Notes: generated by a model from the sequence alone, not told the origin. DNA of 64,000 nucleotides from Chryseolinea soli (GCF_003589925.1 NZ_CP032382.1:3844001-3908000); one strand, 5' to 3'; shown: positions 52,395-61,454, counted from the first letter of the stretch. Translations and numbers: made by a program.

Positions 52395-53324
52395 ATGAAA
52401 GTAACTGTAGTTGGCGCTGGCAATGTGGGCGCTACATGTGCCGATGTGCTGGCCTACCGCGAAGTGGCCAACGAAATCGTGTTGGTGGACATCAAGGAAG
52501 GACTCGCCGAAGGCAAGGCTCTTGATATTTGGCAGAAAGCCCCCATCGACCTGTATGACAGCCGCACGGTAGGCGCCACCAATGACTATTCCAAATCCGC
52601 TAACTCGGATGTGGTGGTGATCACCTCGGGCCTTCCGCGCAAACCGGGCATGAGCCGCGACGATCTTATCGGGACCAACGCCGGCATTGTGAAATCGGTA
52701 ACGGAAAATATCATCCGTCACTCTCCCAACGCCATCGTCATCGTAGTATCCAACCCGTTGGATGTGATGACCTACCAGGCGCACCTCACCTCGCGTCTGC
52801 CCCGCACCCGCATCATGGGTATGGCCGGCATCCTGGACACCGCTCGCTACCGCGCGTTCCTGGCCGAAGCCTTGAACGTTTCTCCTAAAGATATCCAAGC
52901 CATCCTGTTGGGCGGCCACGGCGACACCATGGTGCCGCTGCCTCGATACACGACGGTAGCTGGTATCCCTGTAACGGAACTGATCGATAAAGATAAACTC
53001 AACGCCATCCTGGAAAGAACCAAAGTTGGTGGTGGCGAGCTGGTGAAACTCATGGGCACTTCTGCATGGTATGCACCTGGAAGCGCTGCTGCGCAAATGG
53101 TGGAAGCCATTGTGAAAGATCAGCGTCGTGTGTTCCCCGTTTGTATCAAACTTGAAGGCGAATATGGCATCAAGGATTGCTACCTGGGCGTGCCCGTAGT
53201 GTTGGGCAAGAACGGTGTGGAGAAGATCATCGAGCTTGATTTGAACAGCGAAGAAAAAGCTCTGATGGAATCCAGCCGCAAGGCGGTGAGAGAAGTGATG
53301 GACGTGTTGGAGAAATTGGGATAA
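52395..53324 (+). CDS. mdh: Malate dehydrogenase
   Basis: 309 aa, of the lactate-dehydrogenase-like type 3 group common in Bacteroidota. NAD-binding VTVVGAGNVGATCADVLA, then Asp at VLVDIKEG (NAD preference), GLPRKPGMSRDDLIGTNAGI (substrate Arg), SNPLDVMTYQ, and catalytic His in LLGGHGDTMVPLPRY. It converts malate to oxaloacetate in the citric-acid cycle. A hairpin terminator follows its stop, so it is monocistronic. Confidence 0.95.
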   Translation: MKVTVVGAGNVGATCADVLAYREVANEIVLVDIKEGLAEGKALDIWQKAPIDLYDSRTVGATNDYSKSANSDVVVITSGLPRKPGMSRDDLIGTNAGIVKSVTENIIRHSPNAIVIVVSNPLDVMTYQAHLTSRLPRTRIMGMAGILDTARYRAFLAEALNVSPKDIQAILLGGHGDTMVPLPRYTTVAGIPVTELIDKDKLNAILERTKVGGGELVKLMGTSAWYAPGSAAAQMVEAIVKDQRRVFPVCIKLEGEYGIKDCYLGVPVVLGKNGVEKIIELDLNSEEKALMESSRKAVREVMDVLEKLG

Positions 53325-53345
53325 TTTTTCCCTTGAAATATGAAA

Positions 53346-53379
53346 TGAAAAGCCGGGTTTGTGTCCGGCTTTTTTTTTG
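53346..53379 (+). terminator. Rho-independent terminator after mdh
   Basis: AAAAGCCGG-gtttgtgt-CCGGCTTTTTTTTT: 9-bp GC-rich stem and a T run, 22 bp after the stop at 53324. Confidence 0.88.
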
Positions 53380-53469
53380 AAGTCCGCATAGTCCCGAGGC
53401 GGAGACTATGCGGTGGCGTATTGCCCAGTTTTTTTGTTTACTTCAGAATCAAACTGTTAAATTGGAGCC

Positions 53470-53841
53470 ATGCCCCTGATGATGAATCCCCCTCCGCTTC
53501 CAGATATCATGGAAGTATTCTTATCACGTGTCGCGTTTACTTTGCCAGCAGGATACGAGAGATTTATCCGGAGTTCAAACGGAGCGGAAGGTTTTCTGAA
53601 TAATTCATACCTCGCACTTTGGTCGATAGAAGCCTTATTTACTCTCAACGAAGGCTATTGGGTAGAAAGATATGCTCCTGGATTCTTCATCATCGGATCC
53701 GATGGAGGAGATACTTCTTATGCTGTGGACAAACTAACGGGAGCATTGTATGCCATACCGTTTATCGGCATGTCGCGGAAAGAAGCTAAGTGGTTGGCAA
53801 AGGATTTTGACGGCTTTATTGAAGCCCTTAGGGGAGCATAG
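53470..53841 (+). CDS. SMI1/KNR4-family protein
   Basis: 123 aa, soluble. The pattern LPAGYERFIRSSNGAEGFLN, then LALWSIEALFTLNEGY, PGFFIIGSDGGDTSYAVDK and GMSRKEAKWLAKDFDGFIEA is that of the SMI1/KNR4 (SUKH) fold. SUKH proteins often serve as immunity proteins against secreted toxins, but stand-alone copies of unknown role are frequent. No toxin gene is next to it here: mdh lies upstream and the LpxR-like gene is convergent. A shorter start at the second Met is possible. Confidence 0.8.
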   Translation: MPLMMNPPPLPDIMEVFLSRVAFTLPAGYERFIRSSNGAEGFLNNSYLALWSIEALFTLNEGYWVERYAPGFFIIGSDGGDTSYAVDKLTGALYAIPFIGMSRKEAKWLAKDFDGFIEALRGA

Positions 53842-53865
53842 GTGTGTCATTCTCAATTCCTTTTT

Positions 53866-54876
53866 TCACCAAAGGAAATGGAGCGTTAGCGTGCCGACGG
53901 TGTGTTTGTAGAGTCCTTTTCGATAAGTCGTGCTGTAGGTTTGCAGGTAAGAAACGCTAAAGTTGCCATGGGAGAGTACCACGCCACATTGCAAATCCAT
54001 AACCCGGTGGGCAATGCGCTCGGAGGTATTGTCGGCGCGACCGGTCGCGGAGCGGGGATAATGTTCGCGGTCGCCTTTCAATAATGCGTTGTGGACCACA
54101 AAGGTGTTGATCGGCTTGAACACAAAATAGTATTGCGTTCTTACCTGTTTATTGCCCCGCACAAACGCGCTGTACTGACTCAGGTATCCATTAAAGTAGG
54201 GGGCCATGCGCCCGACCCGCAGCATGGGGTAAATGGCTAGTGCGTCCATCATACTGCCAACCCGGACTTGGGCGCCTGCATTGATCTCGACGACGTTACG
54301 CCATGAAAGCAGATTTTTTTCGGCTGTGAAGTTAACGTTGAGCAGCGGTTGCGTGTCAAGCTGGTTATCCCAACCCATCGGCTTTTGATAATGGATCAGC
54401 TTGTGCATGGCGGTTTGCGTTTGTTGGGCCAACGCTGCCGGCCCGCGCACTCCTGCGACGAGTTCCGTCTGGTAGCTGAACTTCTTCGTGGGATTGAATG
54501 AATAATGAGAACGGATGGCGAATAGCGCGCCGGCGTATGCATAGTCGCTGGGTTGATATTCCGGGGTGCTGATGTTGTTGGGCGTCACCATAAGTTGCAC
54601 CACGCTCCAGCCGTACACGTCGACACTGCCTTCTCCCGCTTTGGGCAGCAGCTTATCGAGAAAAAAATGATGCTGCCTTTTACGTTGGTAGAAGAGGTCC
54701 ATGCGCGTGCCGTTGGTATAGGCGCGGTCTGTTCCATGGCCCGTGACGTTTAGAAAATCGTTGTCTTCATAGAACCTGAATAATTTACTTGGGGCCGTGG
54801 ACTGGGCATGCACATGAGCCGTAAACAAAAGTAGAAAGCTCAGTACAAAACTGGCGCATAGAGTGAAAGACTTCAT
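53866..54876 (-). CDS. LpxR-like lipid A deacylase family protein
   Basis: 336 aa with signal peptide (FVLSFLLLFTAHVHAQ). The opening FYEDNDFLNVTGHGTDRAYT, then NGTRMDLFYQRK, contains the Asn/Asp/Thr/Asp residues typical of the LpxR/DUF2219 family. The remainder alternates strands of a 12-stranded outer-membrane barrel and ends HTVGTLTLHFLW. LpxR removes the 3'-linked acyloxyacyl group of lipid A; whether this distant homolog does so is unproven. Convergent with the SMI1/KNR4 gene. Confidence 0.85.
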   Translation of the reverse strand: MKSFTLCASFVLSFLLLFTAHVHAQSTAPSKLFRFYEDNDFLNVTGHGTDRAYTNGTRMDLFYQRKRQHHFFLDKLLPKAGEGSVDVYGWSVVQLMVTPNNISTPEYQPSDYAYAGALFAIRSHYSFNPTKKFSYQTELVAGVRGPAALAQQTQTAMHKLIHYQKPMGWDNQLDTQPLLNVNFTAEKNLLSWRNVVEINAGAQVRVGSMMDALAIYPMLRVGRMAPYFNGYLSQYSAFVRGNKQVRTQYYFVFKPINTFVVHNALLKGDREHYPRSATGRADNTSERIAHRVMDLQCGVVLSHGNFSVSYLQTYSTTYRKGLYKHTVGTLTLHFLW

Positions 54877-54899
54877 AAAGACGCTACATTAAACAGTTG

Positions 54900-55438
54900 T
54901 TCAAATTCAACCGATGTATACGAAAACTGTTTTAAAAAGTAGTGTGTGCACGGATGTGTTTCAGTTACCTTTTTGTAACCCGGTACACGCACGACCTGCA
55001 AGACAAAATTTCACCCACCGGGACGATTACAAATCCGAAAGGCGTTCAAGCCACTCAGCAAAGTGTACAGTTCACTCAAACGTTTTCGGTTCAATAGAAT
55101 CTGAAAATGAACCTTGTGGCATCTTTCAACTTCAAGTCGTCGTCAGGGTCCTAGTGATCTAGTCTGTATGAGAGCGGTTTTTATTGTTGCAGTTCACATC
55201 TTTAATGGCGCGGGCCCCATCCTCGTATCGAAGACCTTGAAAGAATATGAAGAAATTTTTGGGCGAATATGGTTTGTCCGCATGAGGGGTTCCCGCGGCC
55301 CCGGAGCGGAGCTATGAAATACATCGCGACACAAATGTACGATGCCGTCTATCTCAACGCACGATGAAGACTGTGGACGTAAGCACGAACGAAATTCGGG
55401 CGACGAGCGCGAAACATGTAATGGCCATGCTAAAAAGG
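54900..55438. other. Non-coding stretch with one repeat copy
   Basis: About 540 bp between the LpxR-like gene and the permease gene. No supportable gene. It holds one copy of the CCGCGGCCCCGGAGCGGAGC repeat (55281-55330), also present at about 58165 and 59345. Confidence 0.5.
55281..55330 (+). repeat. Dispersed repeat, copy 1 of 3
   Basis: Contains CCCGCGGCCCCGGAGCGGAG then CTATGAAATACATCGCGA. Shares this with 58167-58207 and 59347-59386. The downstream flanks of the three copies remain weakly similar (CGCACGA..., CAACGCACGA...), but the hairpin block that precedes copies 2 and 3 is not evident here. Confidence 0.75.
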
Positions 55439-57826
55439 TCACTCTGTTTTTAAGGCCTCCGCTGGATTCTTCAAAGCCGCCCGAATAGAAGGCAGCGCGA
55501 TAGAAAGCATTGACAGCACGAACGTAATCAACCCCGCAGAAACAAACAACCCCGGCGTGATGTCTACGCGATAAGCAAAACCATCGAGCCATGCGCTGAG
55601 CATATACCAGCTAAAAGGCACGGATAGAATGGCGCTGGCCACGGTGAGCAATACAAACCTTCGCGATAGTGTCAGCAAAACACCTTGAATGTCCGCACCC
55701 AATATTTTTCGAATCCCAATCTCTTTTCGTTTGAGATTGACCACATAAATATTCAAACTGATGAGACCGCCCACCGAGAGGAGGAATACTACGCCGGTGA
55801 AGAACATGATCAATTTTTCAAACTGGTGTTCCAAGGCATAGTGGCGATGGTTAAAATCGTCGAGCGATGTGTACATGAAGGGAACGGCCGGTTCCAGTGT
55901 TTTCCATTTTGCACCGATCCATGCCAGCGTGGCCTCGCGGTCTTCGTTGTCGATGTTGACCGATAGCATGCGTACACGATCGGGAACAATGTGGGCGATG
56001 AGGGGTTCGATGGCCGTGTGAAGCGTTTTGAAGTGAAAGTCTTTCATGATCCCAATGATCTTGCCCCGCACATTGTTCTCGCCGGCGATCTCCAACCCAA
56101 CGGCCTCGCTGGGGGAGACAAGCAATTGGCGGCAGGCGGCTTCGTTGATGATGAAGTTGGCGGTGTCGGAGGCGACTGTTTTTGAAAAATCGCGTCCGGC
56201 AAGGATGGGGATGCCATAGGTTTTGCAAAAGTCGTGGTCGGTGTGCATGCGTTGCCAGAGCACAATTTCCGGTTCATCTTTTTTGTATACCGTATATCCC
56301 GATTGATAAAGCAATCCACCCACTTGGTGCGACACGCCGCTGGCTGCCCTGATGTGTGGGTGTTGCAATAATTCATTTTTTAATTGCTCGCGCAACGCTG
56401 TGTTGGAAAGTTGCGCGATGTTGAGAAGATGACCAGCATCATAGCCGATGGGAGTTTGTTCAATAAAGGTGAGCTGCCGCTGCACGAGCAGCGTGCCGGT
56501 GATGAGCATGGTCGTTGCCAGCACCTGGAAGGCCACTAATCCCTGCCACAAGCCAAATCCCTTCTGTAGCTTCACGACCGTGCCTTTGATGGCCCACGCC
56601 GGTTGGATCTTTGAAATGATGCGGATGGGATAAAGCATCACTACCGTCATGAAGAGCGCGATGCCCACACCGATCGCAACCCAGGTCGTTACATTTGCCG
56701 AAGGCAGCCATGAGACAGGCTCACCAAAAGCCGACTCCATCTGAGGTCCGATGGTCGGGGCCAGCGCGATGCTGAGGACCAACGCCAGAACTACCTGCAC
56801 AAGACTTTCAACGACGAACTGCTTCCCCAATTGCAGCTTGCTGCTGCCGATGGCCTTGCGGATGCCAATCTCGCGTGTGCGCTGCTCTGCACGGGCGATC
56901 CAGAGGTTGACATAGTTGATGGTGGAGACCAGCAGGATGAGTACACCTACCAGCGTAAGGATATAGATGTACCGGATGTCGGAGTTGGCCTGCCATTCGT
57001 TGAGCACATGAGACTTCAAATGAATGTCGGGCACGGGCTGCAGCGAAAAGTGAGAGGATGCGTCGGCAGTGGACGACGTGTTGGTGGCCAGCACGGCGTT
57101 GAGTTTTGTTTCGGTCGCCGCTGGGGTGGCACCGTTAGCCAGGCGCACATACGTGTAGAGAAAACTATTGTTCCAGTTCGATAATATGTTTTCGCCCCAT
57201 AGTTTGGGAAGCGTGGTCAGCGAACAGAGAAAGTCGGCGCGAAAATGCGACGTAACGGGCATGTCGTCCACGACCGCGGTGATCTCGAAAGTGGCACCCA
57301 TGGTAAGATCGTTCAGCGACCTGCCGATGGGATCATTGTTACCAAAATATTTCTTTGCTGCAGATGATGTGATGACCATCGTGTTTGGTCTCATGAGCGC
57401 TTGCGCCGGATTGCCTTTGATGAAATGAAAAGTGAAAACGCGAAACACATTCGCGTCAGCCCACAGGCTATTTTCTTCGGAGAAACTTTTGCCGGTTTGT
57501 TCCTCTACCATCACGGAGGGCGAGCGATAGCGGAATAGCCTCACCATTTCAGCCACCTCGGAAAGTTTTTCCTGGGTATAGGTGGTGATGGCAGGTGAAG
57601 TCCACGCCGTGGTCTGATGATCGGTGCCGATGCGATATTGGTTAACGATGCGATAGAGCTGATCCGGATCCTGGTGGAAGCGGTCATAGCTGCTTTCCTT
57701 CCGGACATAAAACAACAACAAGGTGAAGGTGGTGATGCCGATGGCAAGTCCTGCCAGGGTGAACAGTCCAGTCAACGGATTTTTCCGAAGCTGGCGCAAA
57801 GCAATGAGTACAGCATTGACGTTCAT
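55439..57826 (-). CDS. MacB/FtsX-type ABC transporter permease
   Basis: Start set at 57826 (MNVNAVLIALRQLRKNPLTG); the longer frame adds nine residues. 795 aa. N-terminal helix, a periplasmic MacB-type domain (about 45-250), three helices of a first FtsX domain (YIYILTLVGVLILLVSTINY; with ARAEQRTREIGIRKAIGSSK), then a second periplasmic domain and second FtsX domain (KRKEIGIRKILGADIQGVLL). The duplicated REIGIRK(A/I)(I/L)G coupling motif is the hallmark of this family of large Bacteroidota permeases. No ATPase gene is adjacent. It may act in lipoprotein or peptide export or as a mechanotransmitter. Confidence 0.9.
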   Translation of the reverse strand: MNVNAVLIALRQLRKNPLTGLFTLAGLAIGITTFTLLLFYVRKESSYDRFHQDPDQLYRIVNQYRIGTDHQTTAWTSPAITTYTQEKLSEVAEMVRLFRYRSPSVMVEEQTGKSFSEENSLWADANVFRVFTFHFIKGNPAQALMRPNTMVITSSAAKKYFGNNDPIGRSLNDLTMGATFEITAVVDDMPVTSHFRADFLCSLTTLPKLWGENILSNWNNSFLYTYVRLANGATPAATETKLNAVLATNTSSTADASSHFSLQPVPDIHLKSHVLNEWQANSDIRYIYILTLVGVLILLVSTINYVNLWIARAEQRTREIGIRKAIGSSKLQLGKQFVVESLVQVVLALVLSIALAPTIGPQMESAFGEPVSWLPSANVTTWVAIGVGIALFMTVVMLYPIRIISKIQPAWAIKGTVVKLQKGFGLWQGLVAFQVLATTMLITGTLLVQRQLTFIEQTPIGYDAGHLLNIAQLSNTALREQLKNELLQHPHIRAASGVSHQVGGLLYQSGYTVYKKDEPEIVLWQRMHTDHDFCKTYGIPILAGRDFSKTVASDTANFIINEAACRQLLVSPSEAVGLEIAGENNVRGKIIGIMKDFHFKTLHTAIEPLIAHIVPDRVRMLSVNIDNEDREATLAWIGAKWKTLEPAVPFMYTSLDDFNHRHYALEHQFEKLIMFFTGVVFLLSVGGLISLNIYVVNLKRKEIGIRKILGADIQGVLLTLSRRFVLLTVASAILSVPFSWYMLSAWLDGFAYRVDITPGLFVSAGLITFVLSMLSIALPSIRAALKNPAEALKTE

Positions 57827-57941
57827 AGGCAAGGTGGTTGGTACGAACGACACAATGAAAATGATGCCAGAGAAATGCTGAGCTGCGAATCAAATTCGGG
57901 GCGGGCTCCAACAACAGTGTTCTGTATCGCTACAAGTGTTG

Positions 57942-58041
57942 TGCGGTTTTGGGATGATCAGCAACCGTAGAATAAATTGCTTTTTTTAAACTCGCTATCC
58001 GATTGCCGCCTGAAGCTTAAAGTGAAGAGCCTTACGAATGC
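57942..58041 (+). repeat. Tandem unit, upstream repeat R1 copy 1
   Basis: Similar to 58382-58500: shared TTGTGCGGTTTTGGGATGAT, then AATAAATT, a T run, AAACT.GCT, AGATTGC/CGATTGC and CTTAAA.TGAA.AGCCT. In copy 2 this block directly precedes the secreted-protein gene at 58525. Here it is followed after about 20 bp by repeat R2 without any gene. Confidence 0.7.
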
Positions 58042-58060
58042 CCGCTCATCACACCCTGCC

Positions 58061-58219
58061 CCCGCACCCACACCGCATTCCAGCATGCGTCAGCGGGGCC
58101 TATTTTTATCTTTGGCCTGGCAGGGGCATGTGGGGATCAAAATAAGCCCCGATGGCGCATGCGAGGCCCCCGCGGCCCCGGAGCGGAGCTATGAAATGCA
58201 TCGCGAACCTAACGCACGA
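58061..58219 (+). repeat. Tandem unit, downstream repeat R2 copy 1 with hairpin
   Basis: About 158 bp nearly identical to 59242-59399. It contains a long imperfect inverted repeat (58084-58161): CATGCGTCAGCGGGGCCTAT... pairs with ...ATAAGCCCCGATGGCGCATG. The CCCGCGGCCCCGGAGCGGAG block follows. The stem looks like a REP- or terminator-like structure. Confidence 0.8.
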
Positions 58220-58381
58220 CACATACTATCGCAACGCACGAGAAAGACCTCCGGAGCAAATGTCAATGACAGCACAACCCGCACTAAAATCATCGACAAC
58301 CTTGAACCCGGCGAACATTTGTTGCCTAACGCTAGGGCACGTTTTGATGTCGATTGTTTGTGCCGTGTTGTTTAACCAGTT

Positions 58382-58500
58382 GGTTGTGCGGTTTTGGGAT
58401 GATCGGCGACGATTTTAATAAATTTTTTTTTAAACTTGCTGCATCAGATTGCTGGCTGTTTTTTAGCTGAAACTTAAAATGAACAGCCTGGCCAATGCCT
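58382..58500 (+). repeat. Tandem unit, upstream repeat R1 copy 2
   Basis: Second copy of the block at 57942-58041. It ends about 25 bp before the start codon of the secreted-protein gene (58525) and may carry its promoter region. The T run in this copy is longer. Confidence 0.7.
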
Positions 58501-58524
58501 CGCCAAGATCATATGGAAGTAATA

Positions 58525-59160
58525 ATGACGAAACGTATAACGGCCATTCTTTTGTTGCTATTCATCTGCAGCGCGCTTTCGGCACAGGATGCCGTGGACG
58601 GACAGATCATCACGTTGTCCAGGGACACGATTGCGTGCAAAATTCTGAATGCCAAAAAACGAAAAGATCAACAGCGACTGAACTACACGAACCTGCAGAT
58701 ATTGGACAGCCTGGGCAACGTGAAGCAGATTGCACCCAAAGAAATTGAGGGTTATATAAAAGAGGGTGAGTTTTATAAAAGTTTATACGCCAAAGATTTT
58801 AGTTTCTTCATGCTCCTGATCACGGACGGCAGGGTGAGTCTGTACTTTTATCCGGGCTACGAGATGCCGGCCGGCGACAAATACATTTTTAAAAAACGAA
58901 ATGAGCAGGAATTCAATATCATGAACGCTTCCCTTGAAGTAACAAAACAATCGGGCTTCAGTACAGCAGCGATGACCTATTCTTCCCGCAATGCGACGAT
59001 ACCGCTCATTGATCGCGAAACGCCATTTCTCAACTATTTCACGGAATATTTTAAAGATTGCGCGCCCCTGGTCAGAAAAATGCGAAGTCAATGGTATACA
59101 AGCTCCGACGTCGTGCAGATTTTCAAAGACTACAACACGGGCCAAGCGTGTGGCAAGTAG
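58525..59160 (+). CDS. Secreted protein of unknown function
   Basis: Start set at 58525 (MTKRITAILLLLFICSALSA, preceded by ATGGAAGTAAT), which gives a clean signal peptide cleaved near SAQ. 211 aa. Mature part: DGQIITLSRDTIACKILNAK, LNYTNLQILDSLGNVKQIAP, GRVSLYFYPGYEMPAGDKYI; a Cys near the C-terminus (DCAPL, QACGK). No family is recognised with certainty. The opening resembles Bacteroidota secreted proteins that carry a GYI.(L/T)..G(D/E) beta module. The gene is framed by R1 (upstream) and R2 (downstream). Confidence 0.65.
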   Translation: MTKRITAILLLLFICSALSAQDAVDGQIITLSRDTIACKILNAKKRKDQQRLNYTNLQILDSLGNVKQIAPKEIEGYIKEGEFYKSLYAKDFSFFMLLITDGRVSLYFYPGYEMPAGDKYIFKKRNEQEFNIMNASLEVTKQSGFSTAAMTYSSRNATIPLIDRETPFLNYFTEYFKDCAPLVRKMRSQWYTSSDVVQIFKDYNTGQACGK

Positions 59161-59241
59161 CCCTAAACCATGCGCAGATTGCTCCCGCTCAATTGTGTGC
59201 TGACCATGGGCTCACGAGTGCGCATTCATCGCACCCCGTCT

Positions 59242-59399
59242 CGCACCCACACTGCACTCCAGCATGCGTCAGCGGGGCCTATTTTTATCTTCGGCCTGGC
59301 AGGGGCATGCGCGGATCAAAATAAGCCCCGATGGCGCATGTGGGGCCCCCGCGGCCCCGGAGCGGAGCTATGAAATGCATCGCGAACCTAAACGCACGC
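59242..59399 (+). repeat. Tandem unit, downstream repeat R2 copy 2 with hairpin
   Basis: Second copy of R2, about 80 bp after the secreted-protein gene. The hairpin spans 59263-59340, with a few compensating differences from copy 1 (loop TCTTCGG, ATGCGCGG). The block with CCCGCGGCCCCGGAGCGGAG follows at 59347. Confidence 0.8.
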
Positions 59400-59616
59400 T
59401 GCCATGCTATCGCAATGCACGTCAAAGACCGTGAAGGCAAGCGCGAATGGAAACCTGGCGCGATCGTATCTTTTGTGTGCTCGGTTTTTTACCGGATTTC
59501 GTTTCATTTCTTCCGGAGGTCATCCGGTTCCTGTGCTTCTCGAAATTCGGGATGTCTTGAATTTCTGACGTAGGTTTTAAAAAGTTTGTGCCTGCGACAT
59601 GACGCATGACGTCGCA

Positions 59617-60387
59617 CTAGTTTTTATACCCCACATAAATCGTTTCTCCCTTCACTAATCCATATTTCCGTCGGATATCATCGGGAAGTTGATTCACAAA
59701 CTCGTCAGCGACAGGAGTCAATCCTGCGCGGGCAATGCGTTGCGTATAATCATGCCCATATTTCCGCACATGATCATCCTGCCCAAAGATCTTTTCGCGT
59801 TCGCGTTTATCGGTAATGGTCGGATCCTCAAAAGTGACATCCGGGATAGGATTGAAAAATGGGATCTGCATGATGGCAAATCCTCCCGGCTGCAGCACGC
59901 GATGAATCTCGCTCATGGCCTTAATATCATCAGCCACATGTTCCAGCACGTGGTTGCAAAGCACCACCGTGAAGGTGTTCTCAGGGAAGGGAATCTGGTG
60001 AATGTCCATCTTCACTTTGGCAAGAGGCGACTCAATGTCGGCCGTAATGTAGCGGTCGCCATGAAGGGCTTCGAAGCGTTTGATGAAGCAGGCTTCAGGC
60101 GCGATGTGCAGCACGTGATGGGGTGCCGTGAAAAAGCTAGTCTTCTGTTGCAGGTACAGCCAGATGAGGCGGTGCCGCTCCAGCGACAAACAATTTGGAC
60201 ACAGCGCGTTAGGACGCGGGTGGATGCGGCCATAGGGAAGGAACTGGCGGAACCCCCGGCTGCAGACGGGGCAGGTGACGTTGTTTCCGATATAAAACAG
60301 GCTGACGGCTTTTAATCCCACACCGCTTACCCGTTGGAGGTATTTCCGGGGCACATAGCGGATGAGCCACGCGATAATTTTTTTCAT
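59617..60387 (-). CDS. SAM-dependent methyltransferase with N-terminal zinc ribbon
   Basis: 256 aa. N-terminal Cys4 zinc ribbon: CPVCSRGFRQFLPYGRI, then ALCPNCLSLERHR. Class I methyltransferase core follows: VLHIAPEACFIKRFEAL, YITADIESPLAKVKMDIHQI, ENTFTVVLCNHVLEHVADDI and EIHRVLQPGGFAIMQIPFFN. The LCNHVLEHV and LQPGG motifs are typical of small-molecule or glycan methyltransferases. The acceptor is unknown. It is followed on its 5' side by the G-rich region. Confidence 0.85.
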   Translation of the reverse strand: MKKIIAWLIRYVPRKYLQRVSGVGLKAVSLFYIGNNVTCPVCSRGFRQFLPYGRIHPRPNALCPNCLSLERHRLIWLYLQQKTSFFTAPHHVLHIAPEACFIKRFEALHGDRYITADIESPLAKVKMDIHQIPFPENTFTVVLCNHVLEHVADDIKAMSEIHRVLQPGGFAIMQIPFFNPIPDVTFEDPTITDKREREKIFGQDDHVRKYGHDYTQRIARAGLTPVADEFVNQLPDDIRRKYGLVKGETIYVGYKN

Positions 60388-60402
60388 GCGGCCGCAAAGT
60401 TA

Positions 60403-60780
60403 AGGGTTGGCGAGAATTTGTTGGTGTGGGGTGGATATTTGGTTTTTGGGGGTATGGGGGTGTTTTGAGGGGAGGGCGCGAAAGGGGTGGGGTGGAAAGG
60501 GAATGTGATTTGTTGGTGGGACACCAACAAATGGGTGTCGGGGTTTGGGGAATGGGGGAACTTGGGATTTGGATGGACTTGCATGAATAAGCTGGCCCTT
60601 GGGGAACACCCGGTATCTGGGGGAACACCCGGCCAGGGATAGTAGTGGAAAGCCCACAGCGAAGGGTTGGGTGGCGGGGTTGGGCGAGGACTTGGAACGG
60701 ATAGCCCGGCCCCGGAGGCCTCCGACGGGGGGCCGCCAAAATATTGCGCTGAGGGCTAAAACTTTTTCCCGCCACCCCCC
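60403..60780. other. G-rich non-coding stretch with perfect hairpin
   Basis: On the + strand 60410-60560 is built of GGGG/GGG words (GGTGTGGGGTGGA, TTTTTGGGGGTATGGGGGTG, GGGGAGGGC, GGGGTGGGGTGGAAAGGG). A perfect 11-bp inverted repeat ATTTGTTGGTG-gga-CACCAACAAAT sits at 60508-60532. Two direct copies of GGGGAACACCCGG lie at about 60601 and 60620. Frames that run through it are compositional artefacts. It is the leader region between the methyltransferase and the sigma-factor operon. Confidence 0.7.
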
Positions 60781-60851
60781 ATCTTTATGGCATCGAACGA
60801 TAAATAACCTGAAATTCCTGATCTGTGACCGAGACTTTACTGGACATTGCC

Positions 60852-61454
60852 ATGATGCACTCTGACACCCTTCTGGCCCGCGCGAAGGAGGGGGACCAGG
60901 CTGCGCAAGGCAAGCTGGTGCAACTTTGGTATAAACGGATCTATAACTTTGGTTATAAGTTCTTTATGGACCACGACATGGCCATGGAAGTGTCGCAAAA
61001 GACGTTTATTTCCATGTGCCGCAGCCTGCCAAGCCTGCAAGACAATGCCCGTTTTAAGTCGTGGCTCTATAAAATTGCCGTGAACTACTGTCGCGAGGAG
61101 GCCCGCAAGCGGAAAGGGAACCGGTCCCTTTCGTTTGATGTGGTCTGGAATCGCGAAGCCGAGGATTCGCCGGCGTGGGAGACCTCATCGCAGCGGTTTG
61201 ATAATCCCGAGCGCCAGCTTCAGCAAGCCGAATTGTCGGATGTGTTGCAGCAGGCCTTGCGTGAGCTGAACGAGGAGCAGCGCGAGGTGGTGATCATGAA
61301 AGAGTACGAGGGTCTGAAGTTCAGGGAGATCGCGGAGGTGCTGAACATTTCGGAGAACACGGTGAAGTCGCGCATGTATTATGGACTGGACGGTCTGCGC
61401 AAAATTTTGGAACGAAAGAATATCAACAAAGATACCATAGGCTATGAGCTATAA
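60852..61454 (+). CDS. ECF-type RNA polymerase sigma factor
   Basis: Start taken at the ATG at 60852. A GTG at 60825 would add nine residues and an ATG at 60855 would remove one. About 200 aa. Region 2: DHDMAMEVSQKTFISMCRSL with RFKSWLYKIAVNYCREEARK. Region 4: LRELNEEQREVVIMKEYEGL, then KFREIAEVLNISENTVKSRM. It overlaps the next gene by 11 bp. Together they look like a sigma / anti-sigma pair. The signal is unknown. Confidence 0.92.
   Translation: MMHSDTLLARAKEGDQAAQGKLVQLWYKRIYNFGYKFFMDHDMAMEVSQKTFISMCRSLPSLQDNARFKSWLYKIAVNYCREEARKRKGNRSLSFDVVWNREAEDSPAWETSSQRFDNPERQLQQAELSDVLQQALRELNEEQREVVIMKEYEGLKFREIAEVLNISENTVKSRMYYGLDGLRKILERKNINKDTIGYEL

Noticed and set aside
60209-60775. 188-aa proline-rich frame across the G-rich region
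   Set aside because: Composition follows from C runs on the minus strand; no signal peptide or domain.
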